Shown: positions 21,591 through 34,014, numbered from the stretch's first letter. The stretch: DNA of 64,000 nucleotides from Ectobius pallidus (GCA_964059195.1 CAXKWD010000004.1:122608043-122672042), one strand, 5' to 3'. Numbers and translations are program-made. The notes: a model not told the origin generated them from the sequence alone.

Positions 21591-22796
21591 AAACTAGATC
21601 TTAATTTGAAAGTCATTTACTTTTGTATTACTGTAACATTAATTATAGTAAGTAGCAATTATAATATATCAATAACTGTAAAAATCAATATACACTTTAA
21701 ATCACAAGTATTAGGAATATTCATGGAGATCACTAGGTAGTAAAATTATATTGGCATAATCTAGTGATAGTGAATAGAACAGTTTGTCTTCAAGTATAGC
21801 TACTGTATTGAAACTGAAATTGGCCTTTGCTGTTGATTGGAAATGGTGGTGCTACATTCTTAATAAGAGCCAATCCATAGTGACAGGTGTGACATTCAGA
21901 CAGGTTTTATTACACTTTGCACCTTCTGCCTCTGTACCATTTTGCATGAATTTCATGAAATTTTGTGATAATATAGGCCTACCAATCCTGGGGAATCCCA
22001 ACACATGAGCTCAGCATAAAAAAGAATTCCCTTGTTAGTCTTTTTTCCACTTTGTCCATATTTTTAACAGGCTTGTGTAAAGTTGTAAAGTTGTAAAGTG
22101 AAATGTTCCTCCGGTACTAGTTAGGCAGTTTTCGTTGTCCACTACTGTAAAATCCTTGACTTTTTGGGAGCCTGAGCGCTTCACAAACTTTTACTGAATT
22201 GATGTGGATCTGGTTATTCTTGTCACCAGGACATTTTTGTTGTCTCTCATACAAAAATAATATTGTGTAGCTATATTTAGATTGGCTGATTGTTTTTCTG
22301 TCTGTTCTCTTTCATTTGTTTCCATGTCATTTCATTGGCTGTTAGAGGTATTGTCTGTCTGAATTTCTTAGCAGTTCTAAGATACCGTACACAGTTACCA
22401 GTACAGAAATCAGGCACAAAATTAATTAGGCTATCACTTCTCACTTCTTTATTGGGGTACAATGTCATACTTAAAACTTTGTTTTATGATGACAAAATCT
22501 TCACTTATTTGTGCTTTTGTGGGGTGAAATTAAAAATTGCAGCAAATCTACTGATTCCATGAGTTTAATGCAGTACTAGCCGACATGTTAAAATTATAAA
22601 TTTCAGTCAACAAAAAAAATACACATTTCAGCAGTTATTATTATATAGATACCTTTAATTTAAAAGAATTATGAATCTATTTTCAAATTCTACAGTCTTT
22701 TCCCTTCACTTTGATATAGGCCTATAACATGTCTATGTCACGTAAAAAAAAGAAGTAGGCCTAACCACTTTTGTCCACTTTCACATGGATTGGCTC

Positions 22797-24370
22797 AGGA
22801 CGAGGTATCTACATCTACATATTCATCTTCATCATCTCTATCATTCAGCTAATACAGTTGGGTGTTTGTTCCAAAAGAAAATTATGGTGTGGCGTGTTAT
22901 CAATGAGGAAAGCAGAGGTCGGTTACTTAGAAATAAATTCTTCCTGGCAAATGAGAAGGTTGGCACACTGAGGAAATAGCAACTAAGCTTATTTGTATTT
23001 GCTTATAGGCTACTTTAACATGGCTACAAGAATTAGGGAACAAAACATTACAGAGATTTTCCATGAACATATTTCAGTAGTGGGGGGGGGGGAAGAGTGT
23101 TGCCACCCAAACAACTGTCTATAGCAAGTGAATTTCTGCGCAGAGTAAGAGGACAGAGATGTATGTTTTCTGCATTGATTTACCAGCCGGAGGCTTGCTG
23201 GGAACAAGGAGGGGGAAGATTAGTAACGGTAGCTATAGGTAGCTCTGTAAGCTATAATTTAACCTATCACAATGAATTTAAATTATAACAATGGAATCTG
23301 TGATTACAGTTTTTGGCAAAATGGAAGAACAGGCATAAGATCTAGTGTGACAATTAATGCTCATTAATAGTACCTGTATTTTGCATTAGAAGATAAATTG
23401 TTAGTACAAATACGTTAGTTTTCTGCTCTTTTAATCTTAAATTTTTTTCGTCAAAATAATATACCATATATCGTGAAAATGAGTGGATTACATACCATGT
23501 TCCGAGGCGAGTAGTAACATTTGGGAGGTTAACACTTCTACGGGTTTGGCATTTGTAAATGCGCCTTCTCACATGCAATGCAAACAGATTATTTTGAGTT
23601 TATGTTTCAACTAAACAGTTGTAGTTGTCCATAAATCCTTTACAGCGCGTGATTCATTCGCCGGTGAAAGATCTTCACCAAGTTCATCGCACATGCATTG
23701 ATTTTGCTACTATTAGGAATCTTCAAGCACTATACCACCACTGTACTGTTTTACCCCTGTGTGTCTTAAAAGTAAAACACTCCAATTACCTCCTACAAAG
23801 TTACTTTTAATGTCTCATTAATATGTTCGTTTGAGAAGTTGAAATTTAGAAATTCTTTAATTTATCCTATGCGCAATTTATAATCATTCTTCTATTGTTT
23901 CACCAACACTTGATCGTACGTTCGCACTTCGCACCGCCGTTTTCTTCACTTAGCGTCACTATTACCAACTACAATACTCCTTTCTGCTAATTTTTCCCCT
24001 TTTGGCATCAAAATTTCTCTTAATTACTTCATTTCATTTCATTTTGGCAGATATAATAGTATTTGCTCATCGTAAGAAAAAGGGGGTGGAGAATTAACAT
24101 AATAATTATTCAGATTCTGCATTAATAATTGAAAGCGGTTTATTGCGAAGAAGGCAGTGTGATTATCAGCACCTGTGGAATCAGAAGGAAAAAGTGACAA
24201 TGGAACCATGGTTCCGGACTTTTATGACGGGGAAAAAAGGGTTATTAACTCTATTGAGTCATTTACGTCCTAATTAAAAGTACCGGTACCTATAAAAATG
24301 TATACAATGTATTGGTCAATACAGTTGCTAAATAATAAAGGATAATAAAAATATCATTATCATCATCGTC
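22797..24370. other. Unassigned intergenic DNA
   Basis: No convincing gene or element. A poly-G run (about 23080-23092) and several short open frames are present, none with recognisable motifs. Composition is AT-rich. Confidence 0.4.
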
Positions 24371-24757
24371 ATCATCCCTAGTAGCACAGATCGTTGGGCC
24401 AATGTTGGGAAATGATCGCCATGTTTCGTTGGCTAACGGTTAGGAATGTCCGTCGGGGTTCCGTTGGCAAAGTGCATTTTACCCCACGGAGGAAAGAATA
24501 CACGGAGATGCCCTGAGACCGCAAGCGTGAAGCCAACTGTCCGAGCGTTTGGTACTTAAGGGGGCGTGTCACTGTGTTTATATGTTTATAGTGTGCACGG
24601 ATAGAGTGGTTACTCGTCTTTGTTTCTTTGTTTTGAACAATTCAGAAGTGAAAATGAGTGCATGTTGTGCATTATTCTATGAACTTACCTTAAAAATTAA
24701 TAATTTTGTAAAATTTAGGTACTGAAAATAGTCAATTTTTGGGATGAATGAATATGG

Positions 24758-25946
24758 CAGGGGTGCCCACAGGGGGGGGGGGTGGTTAAGACGCAGACTG
24801 CGTCATTGAAATTTCTGGGGGGGGGGGAAATATTATCATTTACGAATTTTCTGGGGGGGTTGAAAATTGTTGCAAAATTAGTTTTATATGTTAAAAATAA
24901 AAACAGTCAAGTTTTATAACTTCAAAAGGTCTCTTCTAATTCTTTATAAAGATAAAGATGAAGAATTTCGACAGTCATGGGCGCCCATACCCGGGGGGGC
25001 GCAAGGAAAAAAAATGTATATTAATAATTATTATAGTCAGGTATTTTTCTTTTAAGACAATTATTTGAATTGCAGAAGTTTTACCAAATCGACAACATGG
25101 AAGCAGAATCCACAGTGGATTAGGAAAGATGGGTTCAGGGGGTTTGGACCCCCAAAAGTCAAAACCTAAAATTCTATATTTGTATTTAAAAAAATATTTA
25201 ATTAAACAAGATTTGTTGGTGTGTCAAATATGATATAGCAGTTATTTTCTTTTCATAACATAATGGCCAATTATGTCCACTGTTCCATGTTTTCTATAGT
25301 ACTCAAGATTTCATCTCCGCCAATTTACTGACTTTATAAATTTATTTTTATGGACTAATGTCTGCATTTTGTATGTGTACTGTATGTATAGTTATGTTTT
25401 GTTCAATATTTTATTTAGTTCTTAAGTATGACGAAGCCTTTGGATTCTTGTAATTCCTAATGGTGAATAAATATTATTATTATTATTATTATTATTATAT
25501 GTGTTATTCAGCTTTTCTTATAAATAGTAATAAGTATTATAACTTAGGTAACAATTTCTTGTTTAAGTTGCCATGTCTTAGAGTATAGTAAACAAATTTG
25601 CTAACTAGTTTTTCAGTGCTAAAATAGCGTAAAATGTGATTTTCATTAGTTCAACATTTAAAAATTTTCTGGGGATGGACCCCCTCACTTCCGACCCTCC
25701 CCGCAATTATTTTATGGCTACGTCATTGTTGCACTTATTATATTATTAATATAATGTTACAAAGTGGCCCAAAAACTTAAAGTGACAAAAAATCAATTAA
25801 TTAAAAAAATTGCCCCCCCCCCCATGAAAATATTTTGTGGGAGCCCTTGTCGACAGCCAATTGGGTTGGGGTGAGCAATGAAGTTTGGGGGTGAGCAATG
25901 ATGTTTGGGGGGGTGAGTCATGACGTTTGGGGGGTGGGCACCCCTG
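24758..25946. mobile_element. hAT-like non-autonomous element
   Basis: Ends are CAGGGGTGCCCAC and GTGGGCACCCCTG. The flanking GAATATGG is repeated on the right, with one G shared with the terminus, giving a 7-8-bp duplication typical of hAT. G-runs sit just inside both ends. A second hAT-type end (ATGGGCGCCCAT, about 24978) and a LINE tail are nested within. Confidence 0.6.
25255..25497 (+). mobile_element. LINE 3' UTR with ATT tail
   Basis: The TATGACGAAGCCTTTGGATT segment followed by GGTGAATAAATATT(ATT)n is a typical CR1/jockey-type 3' end. No coding remnant is visible upstream. Confidence 0.5.
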
Positions 25947-26696
25947 AATATGGGTATAATTGCTAAGCATAATTTACTTGTATTTTACACTAGGCTGCTA
26001 ATTATTGATGTATTTTCTTTATAACGGCCTTAGGCTACTTGTAATTAATCAAATAAAGTGCATTTTTCTGAATTATTAGTTATACTAACTTAAGTAATTT
26101 ATTGCTTTAAATTTTCAATATTTATATTAGTTGCCATTTATTGCGTTTAATAGAGTCAATAACCACATGGTGTAGCTATATAACTGTCCAAAATATTTTT
26201 CTCGTTCTGAATTATCATAGTCGCACGGTCACTTAATCATTTTCTGACTCAGTATTTATACTCGCACATGTAAAGTTGCTCATTTGAAAGTTACATTTTT
26301 GGCTCTTCTGAGATAGGTTAATGCTTACTACCGGGATTATTATGATGTCAGAGTACGTAGTTAATATATGAAATTAGGATATTACATATTTTCCCTACCG
26401 TTACGTTGTTATAACCCATGAAACTTCGGAGTATTTGCGTGCTATTGTATATAGCAAGCCTCCCTTTTGGTCATCTAAGGGGGCGTGGTCATTGGCTTCA
26501 TCTGTTTCCCATACGACACCGCAAGCACGGCGTCTCCGTGTATTCTTTCCTCCGTGTTTTACCCAAGCAATTGCCAACTGTAGCCAACCAATATCCAACA
26601 AAATCCCAACAGTTGGGAATGTTCGTTGGCGATCTGTTGGGCCATCATTGTAATGCCAACAGAATGCCAACTGTTGCCATCCGAATTCCAACATAA

Positions 26697-27223
26697 TTCC
26701 ATCCATAAGCCAACCAAAATCCAACGATTTCCCTACATTCCTCCATTGGGTTCTGCTTTTTGCCTTGGTTTCATGTTTATTTTGTCAAAATTAGGTAGTT
26801 GATAAAATATTTACCCCAGCAACTGCAATTTAAGAATGACTTACAAATCCATGCAAATCTTTCGCACTTCACCCCTTTTGATAATAGTCCAAGAAAACCA
26901 AGTATTTAGCTAACTAATAAATTCACAAAACACAGTATACAGTTCATATGTTGCTCTTAATTCAACCGTAAGCTTATACTGTATTTTGTGAATGTATAAG
27001 AATGAATTTATTAGTTAGCTAAATGCCTAGTTTTCCTGGGCACCTATCAAAAGGGGCGAAGTGCGAAAGATTTGCATGGACTTGCTAATCATTCTTAAAT
27101 TGCAGTTGCTGGGGAAAATATTTTATCAACTACCTAATTATGATAAAATAAACATGAAACCAAGACAAAAAGCAGAACCTAATGGAGGAATATAGGGAAA
27201 TCATTGGATTTGGATGGCTTATT
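26697..27223. repeat. Long hairpin, arms of about 240 bp
   Basis: Left arm from ATCCATAAGCCAACCAAAAT to about 26955 is the reverse complement of about 26985-27223, with few mismatches. The outer ends have the CCAAC-type words of the 24376-30742 element, so it may be two element ends joined head to head. The MITE at 27234 abuts the right arm. Confidence 0.7.
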
Positions 27224-27233
27224 GATGGTTATA

Positions 27234-27738
27234 CAGTACTTTCACTGTACGACTTGGCCGGCAATCGCACGGGCCGCTCCACCATCACAGATAAACCGCA
27301 TGCGGGGCCAGGCGCATGACATATCACGGTACTCCCGGCGAATCGTAGGCCTATATATTTCCGTAATTGTAATCACAATAAAATATGAAAATATAAAATA
27401 AATATACAAACTTACCTTATCACAGGAGATGTTGGAAATGCCGTCCTTCTGCATCATTACATCTACGGCACCTTTTGAGGAAATTGCTATTCACACGCAG
27501 TAGTTCTAATGTATAATTATGTCGTGGCATTTTTAAAACACTTCAAGCAAAACTAAAAACTACTTTAACCATAAAAAAACACAAACACTGCTGTAATAAT
27601 TATTCACGTGTGAACGCAATCAGATCACATGCTAGACTTCAGCGGTGAGACAACGAGGCATCACTTGGGCGCTTGATGCATGAGTCACGGATAGTCGGCC
27701 CGTGCGATTGCCGGCCAAGTCGTACAGTGAAAGCACTG
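27234..27738. mobile_element. 505-bp mariner-type MITE, TA-flanked
   Basis: The ends read CAGTACTTTCACTGTACGAC and, reversed, CAGTGCTTTCACTGTACGAC; matching continues through GGCCGGCAATCGCACGGGCC. TA lies outside on both sides (27232-27233, 27739-27740). Inside, the reverse complement of 27415-27485 resembles the GCCGTAGATG/CATTTCCAACATCTC region of the palindromes at 36041 and 63475, a relic of a transposase C-terminus. Confidence 0.75.
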
Positions 27739-27744
27739 TAATAC

Positions 27745-27960
27745 TAATGGTCGAGAACTTCATCCCATGAGGGGACAAGGCCTACTACCCATGTTGCATC
27801 TTCTTCCTCCATTCTTCTACATTGGCAGATGGTGGTCTTCATGACTGAAGCCGCTATTTCTTTATCAAGTGGCTCCTCGTCTTCATGAGGCTATGTGCAC
27901 CCTGGTCCAGAATTCTATATCTCAGAAAAATGGTGATACATGGTATAACATAAGGAAAGA
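27745..27960 (-). mobile_element. Diverged family B SINE fragment
   Basis: Blocks such as GGGGACAAGGCCTACTACCC, GGCAGATGGTGGTCTTCATG and TATCAAGTGGCTCCTCGTCT follow the order of the family B body. The tRNA head is lost. Confidence 0.5.
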
Positions 27961-28319
27961 ATCTTGGCTATAGGCTAAATAAAATTCAGAGAAATGAATA
28001 ATGAATAGTTTATTGTTATTGCTGCTTTACAAGTTATGGATAAGTCAGATATATAACTTATATTATGAACTACATAACATATATTAATAAACTTCATTTT
28101 TATGTAATGTGAGAGTAGTTGATTTAAGTAAGTTGATCTTTCCACCTTATGCCCTCAATATAGTCTACGAAATCCAAGAATGTTACCATTAACGTTTACA
28201 ATATTATATGGTGTTAATCTTTATATTCTCATATAAGTAACAATGTGCAATCTTTTAGCCTACTGTGATTATAGTTAATTTGTTATACAGCTGTCTTGTG
28301 ACCAGTTATAGCATCACCA

Positions 28320-29710
28320 TTATTAGGCCTATACGTTAGAAATATAATCAACTCTATCAAGTAACTTCCATTCTATTTGCCTGTATAATTTAAAAACATA
28401 GTTCATAACAGGGTTAAAAGGCGTATTTACATTATGTTTGAAAAACAGTCTAATCTGATTAGCTTAACCTGTAAGAGCTTTATTTCTAAAATGCTGTTCC
28501 ATCTATTCCTATAGACCTATGCACTTAGATTAGCTTATTCATTATCAAATAATATTTAAAAGACTTCAATATAGGCTTAAAAAAGCTTTAAAAATTTGTG
28601 TAAAATCTCTTCAAAATTCATAATAATTCTATTTATTATATTCTTAATTTACATTCAATTACAATTTTGATTGTAAGATGCAGTTTGTAACATAATCTGA
28701 GTGTGTTCGAAAACAGGCTGCTTAGGAAAATATTTGGGCCTATGGGAGAGATGAAAATGGGGACTGGAGGAAACTGCATAACGACGAGCTTCATAATCTG
28801 TACTCACCACCAGATATAGTAAGGGAAATTAAATCACAGGGAATGAAATGGGCTAAACATGTTGTGCGTATGGGGGGGAAAGACATCTAAAAAATGCTGA
28901 GTGGGAGACCCAAAGGGAAATGACCACTTGGAAGACTTAGACGTAGGTGGAAAGAAAATATTAGGATGTAGATTTAAGGGAAATAGGATTTGTGGGGGAT
29001 AGTAGGATGGAATTACTACTGAATTGGATTGAATGCCAGGTGCAAGGGTATTTTATTTTTATTGTGAAATATTAGGTGACATGCCAATCGCAATTACGCA
29101 TTACCGGCGTTGAGCAGCGGCTACAGGCATGCGACGGCATGACCTGCAGGGAAGCGTGGCAGGTGGCATGCGGGAAGCAGCCAGGCGAGTGGAAAGGGGA
29201 ACGCGTGGGGCACAAAGTTCCATTATTCCCATTTTATTCCATAATCTAGTAATATTTTACTTTTACAAAGACTGATGTTAAGATCATTAGCGAAATTGAT
29301 TAGGCCTACACACAACATTTTAGAGTTCATTTTAAATTGAATTCTACAAACTGTAGCCTATTGGGGTTATAACCAAAATTGTGACTGAATGTAAGCCTAA
29401 ATTAAGAATAGAACAGATAGAATTCTTTAGAAATTTGTGAAGAGATTTTACATGATTTCGTAAAGATGTTTTAAATAACCTAATCTATTAAGTGCACATA
29501 TAGGCCTATAGGGATAGATGAAACAATTTGATGGAAAAGCATTCTAGCAATCAAGTTAAGCTAATCAGATTTAGACGGTTATTCAAACATAATGTAAATG
29601 CATTTTTTAACCCTGTCATGAACTATGTTTTAAAATTATACAGGCAAATAGAATACAAGTTACTTGGTAGAGTTGATTATATAACTAACGTATTAGGCCT
29701 AAAGCTCTAT
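28320..29710. repeat. Inverted repeat: arms 28320-28690 and 29330-29710
   Basis: The left arm (from AGGCCTATACGTTAGAAATA) recurs reversed in the right arm (to ATAACTAACGTATTAGGCCT), with moderate divergence. The loop carries a LINE fragment, the same plan as the RTE palindrome. Confidence 0.65.
28706..29060 (+). pseudogene. LINE C-terminal fragment
   Basis: Frame 1 gives NRLLRKIFGPMGE and, after a one-base shift, ENGDWRKLHNDELHNLYSPP and VREIKSQGMKWAKHVVRMGG, then RPKGK and RLRRRWKENI with stops. This is the region after the RT in insect RTE/CR1-like LINEs, where MKWAGHVVRM and GRPRRRWEDNI occur. Multiple frameshifts; dead. Confidence 0.6.
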
Positions 29711-30851
29711 CCACAATGTGCAGGTGGCAGTCTGTAGTCGGTAGTCAAAGTAAAACATGTGGTGAGTAATGTACGCCATTCACAAAATACAGTTGCTGTC
29801 AGCAGTCGAGAAATTCATCTTCGGCTACCTACCCCAACTGCAAGTTACATATTACGAGATTGAAAATTATTTAGGCCTACTAGTGCAAAGAAATAGATTA
29901 GGTTACTATGAAAAGCAAGATGTATTTATTATAGCCTACATATTATGCACTATAAATCGATTCCTTCCCATTATTTTTACTGTAAAATGTTTCCCTAACC
30001 TCAATGTTCACTTCATATTTTTAGACTATATAATGAGGGCATCTACATTTTAATAATAAATCAAATATTTATACCTTAACATTTTTACTTGATTCTGACA
30101 AATAATCATGCATGCTCCATGTAGGCTACTTGCAAGTTTGAAATCTTGAAAATCCCGCAATTGATGTAGATTTTGAACTGTAGAACTGCTGATCTTGAAC
30201 TGCGTTTCAATTCAGTTGGAATTGCGTTGCTTATATGATGCTCCTTCTCTACTTCCTTCTGCCTTTCTTTAAGTAAATCATCTGAAACAAATTTGCAATA
30301 GGAAATTACAGTACTGTAACGTTGAACGAACCTTCAATTATAATATGAATGCAACACTCATAATACAGTATTGTGTAAAAATGATAACGTTATTTTAAGA
30401 GAACAACCAAAGGGCTTACCTAATATTATGTATAAAATATGAATGAGAATCAAAACAGTGTTAACTTCTTTACATATCAAGATGGCGAATGAGGAATGAC
30501 CGTTACGGCGCTCTGCCGAGATCTACGAACACGCCGGAAATTGCCGAAGACTGGTGAGAAGATAAATGCGATCATATTCCAACGTTGGACCAACAATCAT
30601 ATCCCCAACGGTAGGGCGGGAGGCAACGCCAACCAAAAAACGAATTGACCCAAAGGAGGAAATTACAACGAACCTTTTCCCAACATATCCCTACCATGCC
30701 AACCAAATCCCTCCGTTGGGCCAACGAAGTGTGCTACTAGGGATCATCAGTGCTCACTTCCTTTAGAAAAAAATTGGGGATACTCTCACACTTGATATAA
30801 TACAGGAAAAATTACTGTACTGAAGTTTTAAAAATCTGTAATGGTTTATTA

Positions 30852-30886
30852 AGTAGATGTAGATGTAGATGTAGATGTAGTTATCT
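30852..30886 (-). repeat. (TAGATG)n tail of a LINE
   Basis: About five TAGATG units form the 3' tail, on the minus strand, of the LINE at 30890-33150. Confidence 0.8.
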
Positions 30887-30889
30887 CGT

Positions 30890-33150
30890 TCTGTAGATCC
30901 TGTGTTGAGTGGGACTCAAGGATATAGAACACGTCAGATTACAATATACAAGCAAGTAATAAATAATGATATATAATATACTACACTATAAACTTATTCA
31001 AACTGGAAATACTCATCCATATTGTAGAAGGTGTGAGTCATTAAAAATTTCTTGAGAGATCCTTTGAAGGATTTGCTTTTTCTTTGAATACATAATAATT
31101 TAATGTTGTTTGGAAGCTTATTGTATATCTGTATTGCGGAGTAATAAGCGCCTTTCTGAAAAAGTTTTAATGCATTAACCGGTCTATGTAAATCATTCCT
31201 GTTTCTAGTAATATGTTCATGAACACTGCTATTAGTTTGGAATCTCTCAATATTATCTACCATATAACACATAACAGATTATATATACTCCCCTGTGAGA
31301 GTGAGGACTTTTAATTTTTCAAAGAGCGGTTTGCATGATTCTCTCCTTTTCTTTCCACACATTATTCTAATTGCTTACTTTTGTAGCTTAAATATTTTAT
31401 CCCTATGGGTCGAGTTACCCCAGAATATGATTCCATACTTCATTATCGAGTGGAAATTTGCAAAATACACCATGCGTAAGGCATCCTGTTTTAATACCTG
31501 ATTCAGGACTCTTAAGGTGAACTTAGTTTTGGAATTATCATTTCAATATGTGACTTCCAGTCGAGATGTTGATCAATTTGTAATCCTAAAAATTTGATAT
31601 TACTAATTTCTTCTATGCTTTGTGTTTGGTAATTAATTACAAGGTTTTGGGTACATCTTTGTTTTGTTCTGAATTGAATAAAGTGGGTTTTTTTCGATAT
31701 TAAGCGTCATTTTATTGGCTTGGAACCATATATTTAATTCGTGAAAAGCCTTTGTAGCTACTCTTGCCAGTTGTTCCTGGGATTTTCCTGTTACAAAAAC
31801 ACTAGTGTCATCCGCGAAAAGCAATACCTTTGTTTCGTCACTAAGTTATGTGGCAAGTCATTGATGAAAATTAAAAATAGCAAAGGTCCTAGTATTGATC
31901 CCTGTGGTACTCCACTTCTAACTACTCCTAGATTAGATTTGTTTCCATTTAATACGATATTTTGAGTTCTATCAGACAGGTATGATTTGAACCAATTCAG
32001 TGTTAAATTATCTATTCCATAATGTTCCAATTTTTCAATTAATAGTTCATGATTTATACAGTCGAATGCTTTAGCTAAGTCACAGAAAATTCCCAACGTA
32101 TATTTCTTTTTATCTAGCGCTTCCAGTATTTCTGTGGTGAGTTTAAATGTAGCATTTTCAGTAGACATGCCACTTCTAAAGCCAAATTGTGATGGTGTAA
32201 GAATATTATTCAAATTAAGATAGTAAACTATGCGGTTATATACAACTTTTTCGAATACTTTTGAAAATGAAGTTAAGAGCGATATAGGCCTGTAATTTGA
32301 TGGTAAATTTTTGTCTCCTTTTTTAAACAGGGGCTTGACAATTGCATGTTTCATTCTTTCAGGAAATATTCCAGTTTCTAGTGAACAGTTAAATATATGG
32401 CTAAGGGGTTTACTAAGTTCCGAACAGCAACTTTTTAATAGCTTATTACTTATGTCATCCCATCCAGATGAGCTTTTACTTTTAAGCAATTTTATTATAT
32501 TTTCAATTTCTATAGAGGAAGTCAGTGTGATTTCAAATTTATGGTTACAAATTGTAGATTTTGTCAGAAGGTCTAGTGCCTTGACACTGGTATTGTTGGT
32601 GGGAACACAATTCTCTGCAATATTTATGAAGTGGTTATTAAATGCATTTGTAATATCTGATAGATTGTCTAGTTTCTTATTTTTGTATATTAATGATGTA
32701 CAATCACTTTTTTCCTTTGCTTTCCCTGTTTCATTTTTTACTATATTCCATATAGTCTTAACTTTGTTGTTTGATTTATTAATTATTTGTGAAAAATACC
32801 TGCTCTTTGCTTCTTTAATAACCTTTTTAAGCACATTGCAATATCTTTTATAATACACTTTCTGAGTTTGATTGTTACTGGTTCTGTATTGTAAATAGAG
32901 CTCTCTTTTTTAAGCACATGATATTTTAATACCAGGGGTTAGCCATGCTTTATTATTTAAATTAGGTATTTTAGTAGCTGTCTTTTTTGGAAAGTTGGCC
33001 TCAAAGTGTCGCAACACGATATTTAGAAATTCATTTAATTTACTATCAACAGTGTTATAGGTAAATATAGTTTCCCAATTTTCATTTGCAAGATCTTGTT
33101 TGAAACTTAAAATCGAAACATCATTCATTACTCTGATAATATTACTATGG
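30890..33150 (-). pseudogene. CR1/jockey-like LINE, 5'-truncated and frameshifted
   Basis: Minus-strand pieces run in order: 33150-32910 (linker; KAWLTPGIK), 32858-31791 (connector and RT with KPLFKKGDKNLPSNYRPISL, QFGFRSGMST, DLAKAFDCINH, SGVPQGSILGPLLF), 31824-31633 (catalytic FADD and the following helix), then 31272-30994 (C-terminal YYSAIQIYNKLPNNIK and FYNMDEYFQF). A frameshift separates the palm motifs near 31800. The endonuclease is missing; the 5' end meets a repeat A fragment at about 33150. The 3' end has a TAGATG tail. Confidence 0.75.
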
Positions 33151-33188
33151 GTATGGTACTTTATGAGATTGTGTGGGGGACGAAAAAA

Positions 33189-33219
<31 letters not shown>

Positions 33220-33275
33220 CTGTCTGTCCGTGTGTCTGTACGGACCATAATTCAAATACGCTTTTTGGGATTTAA
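33148..33275 (+). repeat. Repeat A fragment with (TGTC)n
   Basis: TGGTACTTTATGAGATTGTG matches the start of repeat A. Within it GTCC/TGTC repeats have expanded (33191-33235). Confidence 0.7.
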
Positions 33276-33780
33276 GTCGCACCTTGGATGAATGTTCCAG
33301 CCCTCCACTCCCTCGCGATGCACTTTCTTTTATACCACGATCTAGCGAATTATTCTGTCCTCATATTACGTACAAACTCATGATTGGACGTTGGTAGTGT
33401 GACGTCATACCGCTAAACAAAAGGTGATAGGCTTACTAACCTCTGGAAGATATAATATGCCACATTTTCGAAACCTACAGTGTACCATACATTATTCGAA
33501 AATGCAAGGGCGCTTCGCTTCAGCTACTGCCTCTGCTTCGCGCACTTAACTATGTGGATAGTGTTATGCATTATTTAGACTATTTGCCGAGGTGATTGTG
33601 GTCTGATCGGGAGTGCCGAGTGAGCTAGCGGGTAGTCATTTCTATGCAACCTGCTGGTATTTGGTACGATCGGGAGTATGGAGAGAAGGAATGGTCGGGA
33701 GTGCCGAGATAACAAGCGTGTGGTCACCATAGCAACGCATTGTTCGGCGACTTACTCTTATCTTTCACCATTGGGGGAAT

Positions 33781-34004
33781 CAAATCTACAAAGTTAGATA
33801 CTACAGTACCGTAACATATTCATGGTTTTGCACTGCTTATGATAGTGCAGCCGAAAGGTTAATATAATAACTTTCGGGAGCCTAACTTTAATTCCGCATC
33901 ACTTCCTCATGGTTTGTGCTAGTATAATATGCTTAACAGGTGCAAAACCATGAATATACATTATGGTACTGTAGTGTATAGTATCTAACTTTGTAGATTT
34001 GATT
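33781..34004. repeat. Inverted repeat, arms 33781-33836 and 33940-34004
   Basis: AATCAAATCTACAAAGTTAG and GTACCGTAACATATTCATGG in the left arm return reversed on the right. The loop is about 100 bp. Possibly a small MITE. Confidence 0.6.
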
Positions 34005-34014
34005 ATCCAATTCA

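Larger units (their letters stand above)
16038..22796. repeat. Large palindrome: arms 16038-18174 and 21050-22796
   Basis: Both outer ends read GAGCCAATCCATGTGAAAGT inward. The arms share order and sequence: the AAAAATTGCAGC/TTTTTAATTTC block, the MFF-LFSFICFHV open frames (17057-17323 and 22290-22562), SINE B copies and the ACTTATAACCGAGACTT junction. The left arm has an extra 0.8 kb (iterons and a SINE). The RTE LINE occupies the loop. A convincing target duplication was not found. Confidence 0.7.
24376..30742. mobile_element. TIR element, CCCTAGTAGCACA ends, 5-bp ATCAT duplication
   Basis: The left end reads CCCTAGTAGCACAGATCGTT and the right end, reversed, CCCTAGTAGCACACTTCGTT. Flanks are ATCAT at 24371-24375 and 30743-30747. 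Near both ends and at 26565-26760 are many copies of TTGGCCAAC/CCAACGTTGG-like words. No transposase is seen. Superfamily is unknown. The 6.4-kb span hosts later insertions listed below. Confidence 0.6.

Noticed and set aside
30478..30545. ATCAAGATGGCG start as a host exon
   Set aside because: The frame stops after five codons and the region lies at the end of the 24376-30742 transposon.
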